Origin: Utricularia gibba
Taxonomy: Eukaryota; Streptophyta; Magnoliopsida; Lamiales; Lentibulariaceae
Reading direction: 5' to 3'
DNA length: 64,000 nt
NCBI GenBank assembly: GCA_002189035.1
Contig: NEEC01000019.1
Location: 310,001 to 374,000 of the forward strand
Under the pieces are notes generated by a model. It did not search any database, was not told the origin of the DNA, and worked only from the letters and a program-made list of their open reading frames with translations. Numbering within the stretch: position 1 is the first letter of the stretch; each line of letters begins with the position of its first letter. Shown piece by piece: positions 35,641 through 47,688 of the stretch. The position numbers and the translations under genes were made by a program.

Positions 35641-38317
35641 TGAGCGATGAAGAAAATAAAAACGAAATCCGAAGAACCTATCTCAAAATCTTCAGCAATC
35701 ACTACGAAATCAAGCCATATCAGCTACAAATTTCCACCCCAATTGTGGCTGGAAACAAACAAATAAACAAAAACCTGTTAAACTCTTCGGTATGAACAAG
35801 CAATATTTCTTGAGTTCGTCCACCTTTCGACGCTGATCGAGAAAGGGCGGTTTTCTCCTCCGCCTCCGGATTCAGGATGAAGATCGAAATGCGGGTTCCT
35901 CATAGGGCCTCGTTCTTATTTTTCAAGGCCCGTTACTCAGCCCAAACAAGGCCCAGATAACAAAATGAACATGCACCGTGCCCAGGTTTTATTTACTAGG
36001 CAGAAGATTGCAGTAGATATGTAGTGAATTTCGATTATCAACATTTAAAATGAATAACTATATTTGGGAATTGTTGTGTATCAAATTATTAAATATAAAA
36101 AAATCATGAACAATAACATTATGGTACGTCTGAGTTTAAATCATCTATTTTTATATCAATTTGTTACATTAAAATAAATGAAAAAAGAATAAAACATTAT
36201 TTTTATTAAGAAATCGTGATATATAAAATACGGCAGCAAAAATAGGTTTTTTTTTTGTTTTTCTTTTTGTAGTGGCAGTCATTGATTAAGGGGCGGCCCC
36301 ACCGCCGCCGGCGTTGGGTATTGGGTCGCGAAATCCGGGGGGAGAAGCAAAAGATTTGTTAGGCAGGTGACGACGTCGTGTTACTTGCAGGCCGCATTAT
36401 TAAACAAATGTATAAAAAAACATTTGTCGTTATTCAATATTGCATCTCAGATTTTAATAATAAACTGTTTCTTTCGGGGTAAGAAAAATAAAAAATGAAT
36501 ATCCTACAGGCACGTTCGTTGTTCGCCGCGAACATCTTTGACTCCCTAATAGTTACCTCTTTTAGAGTCACCTTCAATTCCGGTTCATGGTGGCCCGGAT
36601 GAGTTGGTTAATCATTGGCTCCGCTCTAAAAATAACCACTCTGTCCTGTCATAGAAAAATAAAAAAAATTTATAATTATATTTATTATTATTATTATTTC
36701 ACATTTGATTTACAAACAAAAAAGAAAATTCATTTGTTATATTGTATTATATAATGAAGAAATTAAGTCAACAAACCCCAAAATTGAACATTTTGATAAA
36801 ATTACTCTTCACTTTTCAATAAAAATTGGATACTTTGTTGCTATTTGCAAAATCGATCAATAAGTACAAGGGCCTAATAGTAATATACTATATTGATTAT
36901 TGATGAAAAAATGGATATTACTATTATTGTATAAGACATTTTTTCCAAAATGTAAAAACATAAAACTATGAGATTGAATATTCAAAGAAGATAATATTAT
37001 ACAAGAAAGTACATGTCATAACACTTCCATAAAATTTCATGTACCAAACATACTTAATTTCTAAAGTTTTATACTTAAGTTATTTTTTTATCTTTCACTA
37101 TTTGAACATCTAACGTAACATATAACATTAAATAGTAAAAATATAATTAAAGGTGGATATGTCTTGCATATGTGACACATCACCCTTTTTTTCAAATCAA
37201 TTTGATCCGAAAATCAATTTTCGGAATACTTCATTTTTTATGGAAAATAAAATAGTTATTGAATACTAATTCTGACCCTCCGTCATAAATTATAACATAG
37301 GTTGATATTAAATTTATACTTTTTACATTGATAGTAATTATGCAGACAATGGAGCTCGTTGACTTATTATCATTGCCAAGGAGTTTTACGCCCAGAAATA
37401 TAAATTATTTTGAGAAATAACACTGACATATACGGAATAAAATAATAAATATATAGAAATTAGGCGTATTGTTTTTCACTTTTTAAAATAATAAAAAATA
37501 ACGGTAAAACGTGTTGTGCAGAGCAATTTTAGGGAAAGGACAACCATAGGCAAGGTACGTCATCAACTACCGAACCGGAACCGGTTCAACATGGGCCAAT
37601 GCTGCTTAAAATAAATATGTGTTATTGAAATATTCTGATTTATAAATAAATTTTAGTTAATCTCGACAAGGCGAGGGCGAGGGCGAGGGTGTGTTGGGTG
37701 GCGTGTGATGATGCAAGAGTAGAACCGACGTCCATCGTCTTCAAACTGGCAGTCAATATGCACAAGAGATCTTATCTGAAATAATTGCCTTAAAAAAATC
37801 AAAGAAAAAAGTGGATGCCTCGGATGGAGCAATGATTTCGGTGGGATACGTCGCGTATCTCTGTTGTGATTGCTGCTGCCATACTGTTTCAGTGGTGGGT
37901 TGTAGAAGCGTATGATTGTACTAGCAGGATACCGGCAATAGAAAGAACAGGGAGTCAGGGAAGTGGGAGTGGCTGGCTCCTTCCCAGCACCGCACTGGAG
38001 GTAATACACGGAGGAGGCGAGTATGCACAGTAATTGTGTCTTTCTACTGTGAACAATGACGACTTTTGTCTCTTACTTCGGCCCCTATTCGCCTATCTCT
38101 ATCCTCTGCGCTTTTTCTGTGTTCCCATAAAGGAAAACTACTGGTACAGAGATGGGGGGATGAGATGGGCATAAGAACGCAACCATAATCATTCATGGAA
38201 GCCTCCCGTTTCATCGTCTTTCCGGCATTCTCTTCACTGTTCTGGTAGGAGCCTCTCTGCCGTGTATGTGTATATATATGTACACACACAAACATAGTTC
38301 CTGCGTAAGTTGCATCC
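35641..38317. other. intergenic region with the promoters of the carrier and the BEL1-like gene
   Basis: Divergent promoter region. A GC-rich patch lies at about 36285-36380, AT-rich DNA at 36400-37500, a short GGCGAG repeat at about 37671-37690 and a TG/TA-rich stretch at 38258-38300 just before the homeobox start. The minus-strand open frame 38009-37653 has no recognisable domain. Confidence 0.5.
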
Positions 38318-40605
38318 ATGGCTGAGGAGCTTTTCCCGTATCATATCCCGCACCAAACTCGAAGAGATAAGCTTAGATTGCACAATCAAACTTCAGGGTG
38401 GGTGCAGAATTTTCAGGGCTTTCTTCCTTTCTACGACGCGTCTCTTGTGTCTGCTGATTTTGTGGGTGGGAGCGACGCCGGTGGAGTTAAAGAAGGCGAA
38501 AATATGATGGGTATTGTGAGTTCGGGTACTGTGTATGCGGATCCGCAAATGTTGAACCCTAGCTCTGTTTCTGATTTTGTCGCTGCCTATGGTTATCCAG
38601 CACCGCCGCCGTGCTACAGAGGGGTTATAGATCAAGGTTTTCTCGGAAACAACGGTGGCGCAGCCACGACTGGTCAAAGTTTATCGCTATCTTTGTCGTC
38701 GCACCCTCTGGAACTGAATCTGCAGAGAAATGAATCCCCGATTTACAGCAATCTCGGTTCTGCTTCTGGGTCCGTTTCTGCTGTTGAACTGTCCAAGAAT
38801 TCAGTTCCTCTTGGTCCATTCACTGGGTATTCTTCAGTGTTAAAGGGTTCAAGATTCTTGAGACCTGCCCAGCAATTGTTGGAGGAGATATGCGATGTGG
38901 GTAGAGGAATTCTCGACGAAATTAATGTTGCTGCTGAGTCTCTGTCTCCCGATCCTCCTCCATTGAACAACTTATCTTTAAATGAGATTAACATTCATGA
39001 ACTGGGAGCTTGCAGTGATGGTAGAAAGAAGTCAAAATTGCTTTCAATGCTTGATGAGGTACATCTTTTCGATCACTCATATTTCTGCAACCCTTCTGCA
39101 CTAGAGAAGAGTTTTGATGTGCTCCTTCTGCCCATTATCAGTTGTGTCATATAGCTGATACTGAGTCCTCTTCCTATGAACACTCTAGTTTCATCTAACT
39201 TCCATCAATGCACTGTTTCAGTTGTTGCATTAAGTATGAGTTACGGACCCTTATGACAAAACTGTCCAAATTCTTAGCAAAATGAACAAACAACTCGTAG
39301 CATGGTACTTTTACACTTGTACGTAGGTTGAAATCTTCTTCCCTTTTGACAATTGGGCTTTGATTTAATTAACATAAAGTTTCAATCTTGTTCCTCTAGT
39401 CCCTCCCTTTATGCTTAAGTGGGAGAATGTGATTCTGCTAATCTATTCTGCATTGCAACATATCAGAAGAGAATATTAAGCTTGTTCCATATACTTTCCA
39501 TCGTAGATTCATATTTGAAACTGTTTCATTAGGTGTACAAGAGATACAAGCAGTATTACCAGCAGATGCAAACAGCTCTAGCAGCATTCGAGTCTGTCTC
39601 TGGAGTGAGTGGTGCAGCTCCATTCGCATGTTTGGCCTTGAAGGCCATGTCTAAACACTTCAGATACTTGAAGAAGACCATCATCGATCAGCTCCAGTTG
39701 TCCAACAAAATCGATATACAAAACGAATCGCAGACACTGGAGAATTCAGGGATTCGGATGGTCAGCGGCCACAGATCAGGAGCTGCTGAGCCCCCTGTTT
39801 GGCGCCCTCAAAGAGGACTTCCTGAGCGAGCTGTTTGTGTTCTTCGAGCCTGGCTCTTCGATCATTTCCTACATCCGTGAGCACTCAACTGCTGAAAACT
39901 CTATCCTAGTAACTGGTTTCTATGGCAAATAATAAACTTGAAAGCTCCTCTGTTTTGCAGCTATCCTACAGACACAGACAAAATAATGTTGGCAACACAG
40001 ACGGGGCTCACAAGAAATCAGGTGACAGAAAAAACAGTATTTTGACTAGGGTAAAGATGTTGTTTGGCTGAAAGTGAGTAATGCAGGTTTCAAATTGGTT
40101 TATAAACGCAAGAGTACGGCTATGGAAGCCGATGGTGGAGGAGATACACATGCTTGAAACTCGGCAAAACCAGCAAGGTCCCGAACAACACCAGCGGCAT
40201 TCTTCTCAAAACACCGATCCAGGGTGCTCGGATAACCAGGAAGCCAATTCCGGTGCATTGGCGGCGCCATCCGAAAGAACCGGAGGAGAATTATCCCCGA
40301 AGCGCACCCGGAAGAACCCCATCGACACACTGGGCGGTTTAAGTGATGGATTAGTGAACAACGCTGGCTTCATCGGACCCGGAGTGAGCAACGGAGGTGT
40401 ATCTTTGACACTGGGTCTCCATCAGAACGCCGTTGGATTACCGGATTCGTACTATTCTATCGACGCGGTCCGGCATCTCGGCTTGGACTTGCAAAATGGA
40501 GGTGGTGTTGTGGGAGAGTTCTCTCCGCAAAACCGGCTGTTTGGCATGACAGAAGGCGGAGGCAGTGGCGGAGGCGGGCATCTGATGCGTGACTATGTGG
40601 GTTGA
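38318..40605 (+). CDS. BLH9: BEL1-like homeodomain transcription factor, PENNYWISE/BLH9 type, 554 aa
   Basis: Four exons: 38318-39058, 39533-39876, 39961-40021, 40087-40605, with introns of 474, 84 and 65 bp and clean phases. Domains: a ZIBEL motif [10 protein letters not shown] (about residues 121-130), the SKY region [16 protein letters not shown] (166-181), the BELL domain (about 233-305, [20 protein letters not shown]), and a three-residue-extended TALE homeodomain (about 337-399) ending in [16 protein letters not shown] second ZIBEL motif, [10 protein letters not shown], follows near the C-terminus. The start [14 protein letters not shown] and the end HLMRDYVG match PENNYWISE and its paralogue BLH8 rather than other BLH clades. 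In Arabidopsis these proteins pair with KNOX partners in shoot and inflorescence meristems and control internode patterning and flowering. Splice sites and frame are intact. BLH8 is the main alternative. Confidence 0.93.
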
Positions 40606-40904
40606 TTGGCATGCAGAGCATACGAATCTATGGGACATGCTCGTCGTTCGCACCATCGTTGATTAAGGATACGGAAAATGCCCGGAATGCTGCGATCTTT
40701 TGAGTAATTATTTTGTAACCCCATTTTAAGGGCACCGTTTAACTGTAATCTCAATTACCACGTAATTCCCCTTTCACTATCAACTTTTCTTCAAAAAAAA
40801 AAATCATCTGACATTAAATTTTCCTCCAAAAATTCTTTTTAATAAATAAATATCATATAGTTGGTTAAATAGATATCATATAGAAAATTTATTAAAAATA
40901 ACAT
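40606..40904. other. 3' flank of the BLH9-like gene
   Basis: Probable 3' UTR to about 40800 (ttttgtaacc, poly-A-like runs), then AT-rich spacer before the tRNA gene. Confidence 0.5.
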
Positions 40905-40976
40905 CGCCGTTGCCGGGGATCGAACCCGGGTCACCCGCGTGACAGGCGGGAATACTTACCACTATACTACAACGAC
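40905..40976 (-). tRNA. tRNA-Asp (GTC)
   Basis: 72 nt read leftward from GTCGTTGTAG to CAACGGCG. The acceptor arms GTCGTTG and CAACGGC pair with one G-U. The A box (tagtatagtgg), anticodon loop CTGTCAC with anticodon GTC (complement of 40941-40943) and B box (ggttcgatccc) are all present. There is no intron and no encoded CCA. A CAA motif precedes the start, and a run of five A on the plus strand (40894-40898) gives the T5 stop for RNA polymerase III. Confidence 0.96.
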
Positions 40977-41115
40977 TTTGTTGCACAATTAAATATACTT
41001 TATAGTCAATAATTTATATTTGCATTAAATATGAAACCTTACATTATTAACTTGTTTGATCTCTTTGTATATATATATGAGAATAAATATAATTATTTAT
41101 ATTTGAATGATAAAT

Positions 41116-41663
41116 TGTTGAAATGGAACTAGTATCTTTTATATTTGGTAGGTTAAATATTTAGATTTGACTAATTAAATATACCTAACCCAACTTGTGT
41201 GCAAGATAAGTGAACTTGACCCGAGTACCTTTTTTGGACTACATTAAGTAGTTGACGTGAACATGTTCTATGATGGACAATTCACCATTCGTGTATGGTC
41301 TAGCAGCCTCAGCTATGGGTTAAAAGAAACCATGCAAATGCATTGTAAGCAATATGATGTTCTAAGAACCATGGATAATAAATTATAAAGTTATATCTAT
41401 TTTTGGTTGTTAATGATGAACTCTTATTGCAAGTTTTTGCAATGATTTGTCCCTTTCATCATAGTGGCTCTTTGAGTGCAGCCCTTTATCACTATATTAC
41501 TGATTTATTGTGTTAATGAATCAGTTTACCTGGTGTGGTGAAGCACCCTGATTTTGCCTTCGGGTTTTCTGGGTAAACAATTATTCTATTTTGACCTCAT
41601 GTTTGCTGATTAATCTCATTCATATACATCATAGGAGTATGAAATCTGCGTTTATTTCCAACA
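41116..41663 (+). repeat. copia-type LTR (about 548 bp) with primer site
   Basis: Starts TGTTGAAATGG and ends TTTCCAACA. It is followed by tttggtatcagaaatgc (41665-41681), which matches the tRNA-Met primer-binding site in its first 11 bases. No coding part of the same element follows, so this is an LTR plus truncated leader. Confidence 0.55.
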
Positions 41664-41681
41664 ATTTGGTATCAGAAATGC

Positions 41682-42329
41682 TAGAAGTTAAGACATACTA
41701 CTATTGTGCTATCTTTTGATCTAGGCATCTTGAATTTTGGCTGATTGATCATCGCATATTGTGCTTTTGGTTTCTTCTTTATTTTTTGGTATTTTGACTT
41801 GTTTCATTTGATTTGTCGTGTTGTATGGGATTGTTCTAGAAAAACTAAGTGCATGTTCGGCACAATTTTTGATCATATAAATTCTACTTTTTTTAAAAAA
41901 AAAGTAGAAGTAAACTTATTCACAGAACAACACTTCATTCTAGTTATCTTATTTCCATACAATCTAATTCTACTACTCCTTCTTTCTTTAATAAATGAGA
42001 AGTAGCACATGGGCTACTTGTTCGCTTAACTTTTACTTCTTACATTGCATTCACTAGAATACTCTTTTAAAAGCAATAACAAATGGAAGGGGATTTCAGC
42101 AACAAACCCTAGGAAGCACAACATTCATCTTCGAATTTCATGGACGCTTGAAGTTTCAGCACGAAATTAATGCTCCTACCAGTTTCTAAGCGATTAGTAA
42201 TTTGTTAGTCATTTTTCCCTTCTATTTTTCAGTTCTTCATTAGTATAAATACATAATGCTTGATTTCAAATTGTGAGTTTTCTCTACTTTTCATATCTGA
42301 AATATGAATGGGTTGCTAAATATGTGAGG
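41682..42329. other. AT-rich DNA, no gene identified
   Basis: Contains a palindrome of T and A runs flanked by ctac/gtag (about 41883-41909). It may include the left end of the Harbinger element, whose terminus I cannot fix. Confidence 0.4.
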
Positions 42330-42642
42330 AAGTCATGTAATAGTGGGTACTTATTTAGTCAATATCTATGGTAAATGTGGGGATGTTGTGAGCTTGAGGA
42401 AGGTGTTTGATGTTATGCCTCAATGAAATGTGGTAACTTGGAACGCCATAATTGGGGGATAGATGAAGGAAAGAAATACATGTCTTGCGTGGAATTTGTT
42501 TTAGAGAATGCCCAAAAGGACATCATCACTTGGAACAAGATGATCAACAAGTATGCTAAAAGCATGGATATGGCGATTGCGAAATGGGCTTTTGAGAGAA
42601 TTTCTAACAAGTTAAAGAATGTGGTCACTTTATTCTTCACTT
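42330..42642 (+). pseudogene. pentatricopeptide-repeat (PPR) gene fragment
   Basis: Translation in two frames gives two PPR-like units: YLVNIYGKCGDVVSLRKVFD then NVVTWNAIIGG, and after a shift near 42500 DIITWNKMINKYAKSMDM followed by AIAKWAFERI and KNVVT. This is the PLS-type pattern of plant organelle RNA-binding PPR proteins. Stops and the short length show that it is a fragment. It lies directly upstream of the Harbinger ORF1. Confidence 0.7.
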
Positions 42643-42809
42643 TATTGATCAATACCGACGTGCACAACATCACAATTAATTGCATGTTGTAGTTTATTTA
42701 GTTCTATTTTATTCTTGTTTGTTAACTTTAAATGAATCATAAATGCATTTTGATTACTTCATATTTGAACTATGACAATTCATATTTATTCAATCTTACT
42801 TGATAGGTA

Positions 42810-43705
42810 GAGAAACCAAATAAACACCGACTGCCAATTCTGATGGATAATTCTATTGGTAGTGCGAAATTACCCATCAAGAAACCATGTGCAAAATGGG
42901 ACAACATATCTAGATGGATTCTATTGTTAGTTAGATTTGTTTAACTAAAACTGAGGTAGGAAACAGACCAAAAACTTATTTTAACAAGCAAGGATGGAAC
43001 AATATATTGCAAAATATGAATAATAAGATAGATGATGAGTACACAATGAAGCAAATAAAGAACAAATAGATAGAATTACGAGGTTTATGTCCAAATAGAA
43101 AGAATTGGACAGGTACTGGTTGGTATTGTGAAAAAAATACAATCTTGGCTGAAGAAGAGTGGTAGAATGAAAGAATTGCAGTATATTTTATGATTATATT
43201 GATATGCTAGTACTTATTGGTGTATACTTCATTATTTGGATTCATTCATTATTTGATGTTTTTTTTTCTATTTCTAGGAGAATCAAGATGCAAAGAAATA
43301 TCGTGATGGACCACCACCACACCTAAGATTCAAAAAAAACTTTTTGATGGTATCATTGCATATGGGGAGCATAGCTATGCACCAAATTCTGATATTCTTC
43401 CTCAAGACTTCGATGAAAATCATGATTCCCAATTGATTGAGAACATAGGTTTGATTTGGGATTTCACTCCTATTGATGACCTTGGTACATCTCCTCTTGG
43501 ACAAGGTTCAATTCCGGTATCGAATAAGGGTGAAAATTCTTCATCAAAAAAACGCAAAGGTCGTCGTTCTACCAATAGTGACATAATTGCTAAATTAATG
43601 AAGGAGATCACTGAGAACAACAACTATCGGAAGAACTTAAAGATAGACTTCGACGTTGCTAAATGTGTTGAGATTTTGCAACGAATTGCAAATACATCGT
43701 GGTGA
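42810..43705 (+). pseudogene. Harbinger ORF1, Myb/SANT-like DNA-binding protein
   Basis: Broken frames between 42940 and 43180 show the Myb/SANT-like pattern of plant Harbinger ORF1 (TYFNKQGWNNILQ, QIKNK.IELRGL, ILAEEEWWNERIA). After a splice-like gap the frame continues near 43280 with NQDAKKYRDGPPPH. It ends as the intact reading 43433-43705 with SSKKRKGRRSTNSDIIAKL. In this family ORF1 binds the transposon ends and helps bring the transposase into the nucleus. Confidence 0.68.
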
Positions 43706-43990
43706 TGCATGTTAGTGCATGGCTCTCCCTCTGTTTACTAAAATAGTTAATCAAGAGATATTTCTAGCACTTGATCGTGATGAAGATTGAGTAGCATGGC
43801 TTAATTGTCATTGCACGACTATTGATTCTTCACATGAGACCATGTCTTTTGACTTGAGGTCTACTGCTAATTCCTTTTTGTTGTTTTCATGATATTAGTA
43901 TGGCTTTTTTTGATGGCATTATTTTAGATTTGATTTTTATTGTGATTGTACTTTTATTTAAATTGATTCTCATGACTTAAAGTAATTTTT

Positions 43991-44205
43991 GTGAACTAAA
44001 GTGGATGCTCCTGAACTAAAGTGAATGCACGTGAACTAAAGTAGATGCACATGAACTAAAGTGGATGCTCGTGAACAAAAGTAGATATGTGTGAACTAAA
44101 GTGGATGCTTGTGAACTAAAGTAGATGCTTGTGAATTAAAGTGAAGGCCCGTGAACTAAAGTGGATGGCTGTAAACTAAATGCCTATGAACTAAAGTGGA
44201 TGCTT
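43991..44205. repeat. minisatellite, 20 bp period, about 11 units
   Basis: Ten full units plus one half unit of GTGAACTAAAGTGGATGCTC and close variants, in exact 20 bp register until the half unit at 44171-44185. It ends at a TATA-like ttatatatac (44204-44213), 39 bases before the ORF2 start codon. Confidence 0.93.
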
Positions 44206-44251
44206 ATATATACATAGCCAAACTCTCAATCTATTGAACCAAGTCTTTTCA

Positions 44252-45509
44252 ATGTCTTCATCACAATCTTTCGAAGAAAATATGTCAAGTAGTTCTTCAG
44301 AAACAAGTTCATGTTCTAAAGATAGAGATACTTTAAAGATTGAGCAAATCATGGGTCTCGTAGTACAATACCATGAACACTAATTACTGAAGCAACCCAT
44401 CAACAATTGTCCTACCAATGGATGGTCTTTGCTTTTGTATATGCTTAATGGACATGATTCTCGAGCTTACAATTCATTGCGTATGAACAGTCATACATTT
44501 CTTCAATTTTGCGGTCTATTGGTGAATTAATATGGGCTAAAGAAGAGGAAATATATCACGGAAGAAGAAGAAGTTGCAATCTTTCTTAAAGCTATAGGTC
44601 TCAAAGAAACCAATCGAGCATTGCAAGAGTTTTTTCAGCATGGTGCAGATACAATTCACAAAGCTTTCCAAAATATTTTGAAAGCTTGTGTTCAAATGTC
44701 TCTTGTATGGGTTAAACCTCCTAATGAATATCCTTCAGTTGACTCTTATCTGCAAATGGATTCCAGGTATTATCCATATTTTAAGGATTGCATTGGTACA
44801 TTTGATGGAACACATATTAGAGCTTCAGTTCCAACTGAAGATCAGGTACGTTTTGTTGGACGAAAGGGGCTACTTACACAAAATATACTTGCTGTATGTG
44901 ATTTTAGGATGTGCTTTGTTTTTGTTTTTGCGGGAAATGAAGGCATTTGACATGATAGTAAGCTATTGAGAGATTGTTTAGAAGATAATCGTTCTAAGTT
45001 TTCTAAACCACCATCAGGTATATGCTATCATTTTGTAATAACTCTTTTGTGAAGATTATTTATTAATGTTTTTTATGCTAGGTAAATATTACGATGTGGA
45101 CTCGGGATTTCAAAATATGATCAGGGACATGCCTCCATATTGCAACACAAAGTATCATATTCCTGATTTTCAATGTTCACGTGGTTTCAAAAGTGCGAAC
45201 AAGCTATTCAACTATCGACATTCATCATTGCAAAACATTATTGAAAGAGCTTTTGGGGTTTAGAAAAATAGATTTCACACGCTAAACGATGTCCCTCACA
45301 ACTTGTCTTTTAGCAAACAAGTGCAGGTTGTTTCTACTACCATGGCGATACACAACTTCTTTAGACAAGTTGACACGGATGATGATGGTGCAAGACTTAA
45401 TGAATACAAAAGGAAACCTCCTCTTCCCATCATTGAAGATCAAACCGATGAAAGATTGAATGAAACGCCAATGGGTGAATTAAGAAATTCGATTTGTAAT
45501 GAAATATGA
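44252..45509 (+). pseudogene. Harbinger ORF2, DDE transposase
   Basis: The start ATG at 44252 gives MSSSQSFEENMSSSSSETSS. Conserved blocks follow: FLQFCGLL, YITEEEEVAIFLKAIG, FKDCIGTFDGTHI (first D), VDSGF (second D), YHIPDF, ELFNYRHSSL-like NKLFNYRHSSL and NIIERAFGV (E). The C-terminal tail ends ETPMGELRNSICNEI. Stops occur at about 44381, 44947 and 45261, with one frameshift-like gap near 45018-45078 that may be an intron (ag before gtaaat is not clear). The DDE triad is visible, but the gene is not intact. Confidence 0.82.
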
Positions 45510-45530
45510 GCATTGTTGATAAACGGAAAT

Positions 45531-47688
45531 TCCTAGTGTCATTGCAAAAATAGAAAATTCGTTATCAAATAAATTTATAGTCCCTAATCCTCACAAAATA
45601 CATATTAAACTGAAAATGCACAGTGGAATTCGGGGTCGATCAGAAGGAGCTTGTGCTTGTCTTGTATTTCAACAAATGCAAAATTCAAAGTAGGTAAGTC
45701 TTAGTCTAAGCTCGGACCAACAGTGGTAAACAAGTTCGGTAAACAAGATCGGTAAACAATATCAGGTCTTAACGTTAAAGTAACAGGTACTGGTTTTGTC
45801 TCAGAATAATACTAACGTGCCTTAAAGATCTACAGGTGGTGTGTCCCAAAATTCCTAATTTAATCTACCATGTTCCTATACTCACAACTTCAAATAACCT
45901 AAGTCTACCCAGGTCATTCACCATATTTTTGGCTAAGTTAGTCCTCCATATCATCACCAACCTTACAATTAGTTCTACCCGCATGCAAAGCATATAGAAC
46001 TAGGTCTACCCGATTCTACTGGTTCTACCCCGGACTAACACCTTCTGCTCCCGTCTTGACTTGTTGGTCTACCTCTAAATCAAGCATCCAAGCTGTGAAG
46101 CTACTTGTTACCCTCCTTAGGTCTACCCATGGTTTGATAGAAACAAGAGCTAAGAAAATAAGGTTAATTTTACTAAGACACCTAGACCCGCACCACCATG
46201 CTTCACCTTAAGTCACTCCTAGGGTTTAGCTACTCATGCTTTGAAGGTAAAATGTAATGGCATTAACATAAAATAACGAAAATGTTGAGAACATTGTGTA
46301 GAAGCTAAGAACATATGCAAACGAAAATAAGGCAGTAAAGTTTCTAGATTTCGTCTGCCACTGTTCACAGGCCGGAACAGTGGCGCTGAACTGGGTCTTG
46401 ATCTTCTTCCTTCAAGCTGGAGGTTCTTCTCCCGAAAAATCGCCTTTCTTCCTCCTTCTTCTTCGTGTTTCAGTTGGGGTGGGGGGAGAAACCCCCTCGT
46501 GTGTGCCCTCTGAAAATTCTGGGGTGAACTCCCTTTTCTTTTCTGCGATTCTCTCTCCTCATCTTTCTCTTGCCTCCCACTTCCCAAGGTAAGTACATTC
46601 TCTGACAGATCTGCTGCTCCAGGCCCTGACTTGCAGACTGTTGCCGTGACAGTGTACTCATTGCCCCCTGCACCCTGGTGACTTGCACGAAATCCAGATT
46701 TTTCCTGGATTCTTAGGCTGCTGCTAGACTCCAAAATCGGGTTAGACATGGGGTGGGCTAAATCCTTTGATTTAGCCCACTAATCACACCAAAAATCATA
46801 TTTTCCCTAATCAAATAAAAATACTTAAAACTATAAAATTAACACTTAAACATAATTAAAATCTATGATTTTTCTTATCCTAAAACATGATAATTTGTGT
46901 ATTATCACACTATGCTACAACGACATGAGACTTGTCCCCAAGTCCTACCTAAGACTAACAGAAAACTAGTTCCTTCAGCATCAGTGATAAACATAAAAAC
47001 TGAGAATAAATTCGGTGCATGAGCTATAGAAGTGCAGGTGTGCATGTCATTTCATCACTCAAATGTGCATGAGTAGATTCCTCTTGGGGAGTGTTTTCAA
47101 AGATCATATCCTATTGAATTGATCCTTCCAAAGTCACTTAAGACCACGGTTGCCGACCCATTTTTTCTTCTCCCCTTTTTTTTTCTTTTTCTTTTCCCCC
47201 CTTTTTTTTGGGCAATGAAGGGGCATCTTTTTCCAGACTAATCTGGGCATAATGTGATTGCCCCTTTTCTTCATCAGAGTGTTGGCCAAGCACTCACACC
47301 TTATAACACCGGGCTCCTTCATACTCCTCCGGATTAGTCTATCCCTGCTCACACTTTCACTACTTATTGAGTCCACACATGCTCTTTTAATATGTGCTGC
47401 TTTTTAGGACTTGGGTCTCAATTTTTTTCCTTCTTTTTTTTTCCTTTTTTTTTTTGTCGACCCTTTATTCACCTCTCTTTTTTCATGGTTGGCAACCAGC
47501 TCTGCACTGACTATGAAGTTCAACAATTCATATAAAAGAAACAATCTACATCACTCTCCTTAGATTCCTCTAATCATACACATGCTCTCATAAAATAAAA
47601 AGATAAAAACATGCTCACGGGTATCAAAAAGGTCCACAAAGCTCATGCAACAGAATTCATCTAACAGCTATAATGTTCAATCACATAC
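45531..47688. other. repeat-like DNA of unknown family
   Basis: Between the Harbinger ORF2 and the Athila C LTR. Features: a block with several variants of ggtctaccc (about 45900-46140), a perfect 12 bp hairpin at 46753-46780, and pyrimidine-rich tracts at 47160-47212 and 47425-47456. The minus-strand open frames 46749-46234 and 47376-47134 have no recognisable domain. The sequence reads like the non-coding part of an LTR element, but I cannot place its ends. Confidence 0.4.
46753..46780. repeat. perfect hairpin, 12 bp stem and 4 nt loop
   Basis: GTGGGCTAAATC, loop cttt, GATTTAGCCCAC. No T-run follows on either side, so it is not a simple terminator. Confidence 0.9.

Larger units (their letters stand above)
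42643..45530 (+). mobile_element. PIF/Harbinger DNA transposon (two ORFs, decayed)
   Basis: Has both expected genes: a SANT/Myb-like ORF1 (about 42810-43705) and a DDE transposase ORF2 (44252-45509), separated by a minisatellite. Terminal inverted repeats and the TWA target duplication could not be fixed, so the ends given are approximate. Confidence 0.78.

Noticed and set aside
37653-38009. Minus-strand open frame of 118 codons upstream of the BLH9-like gene
   Set aside because: Low-complexity, no domain, lies in the promoter/leader of the plus-strand gene.
43991-44205. Regular 20 bp repeat resembling a CRISPR array
   Set aside because: There are no unique spacers; the units are head to tail, the host is a plant, and no cas genes exist. 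It is a minisatellite.
46234-46749. Minus-strand open frame of 171 codons
   Set aside because: Composition is that of translated repeat DNA, with no domain and no relation to the transposons beside it.
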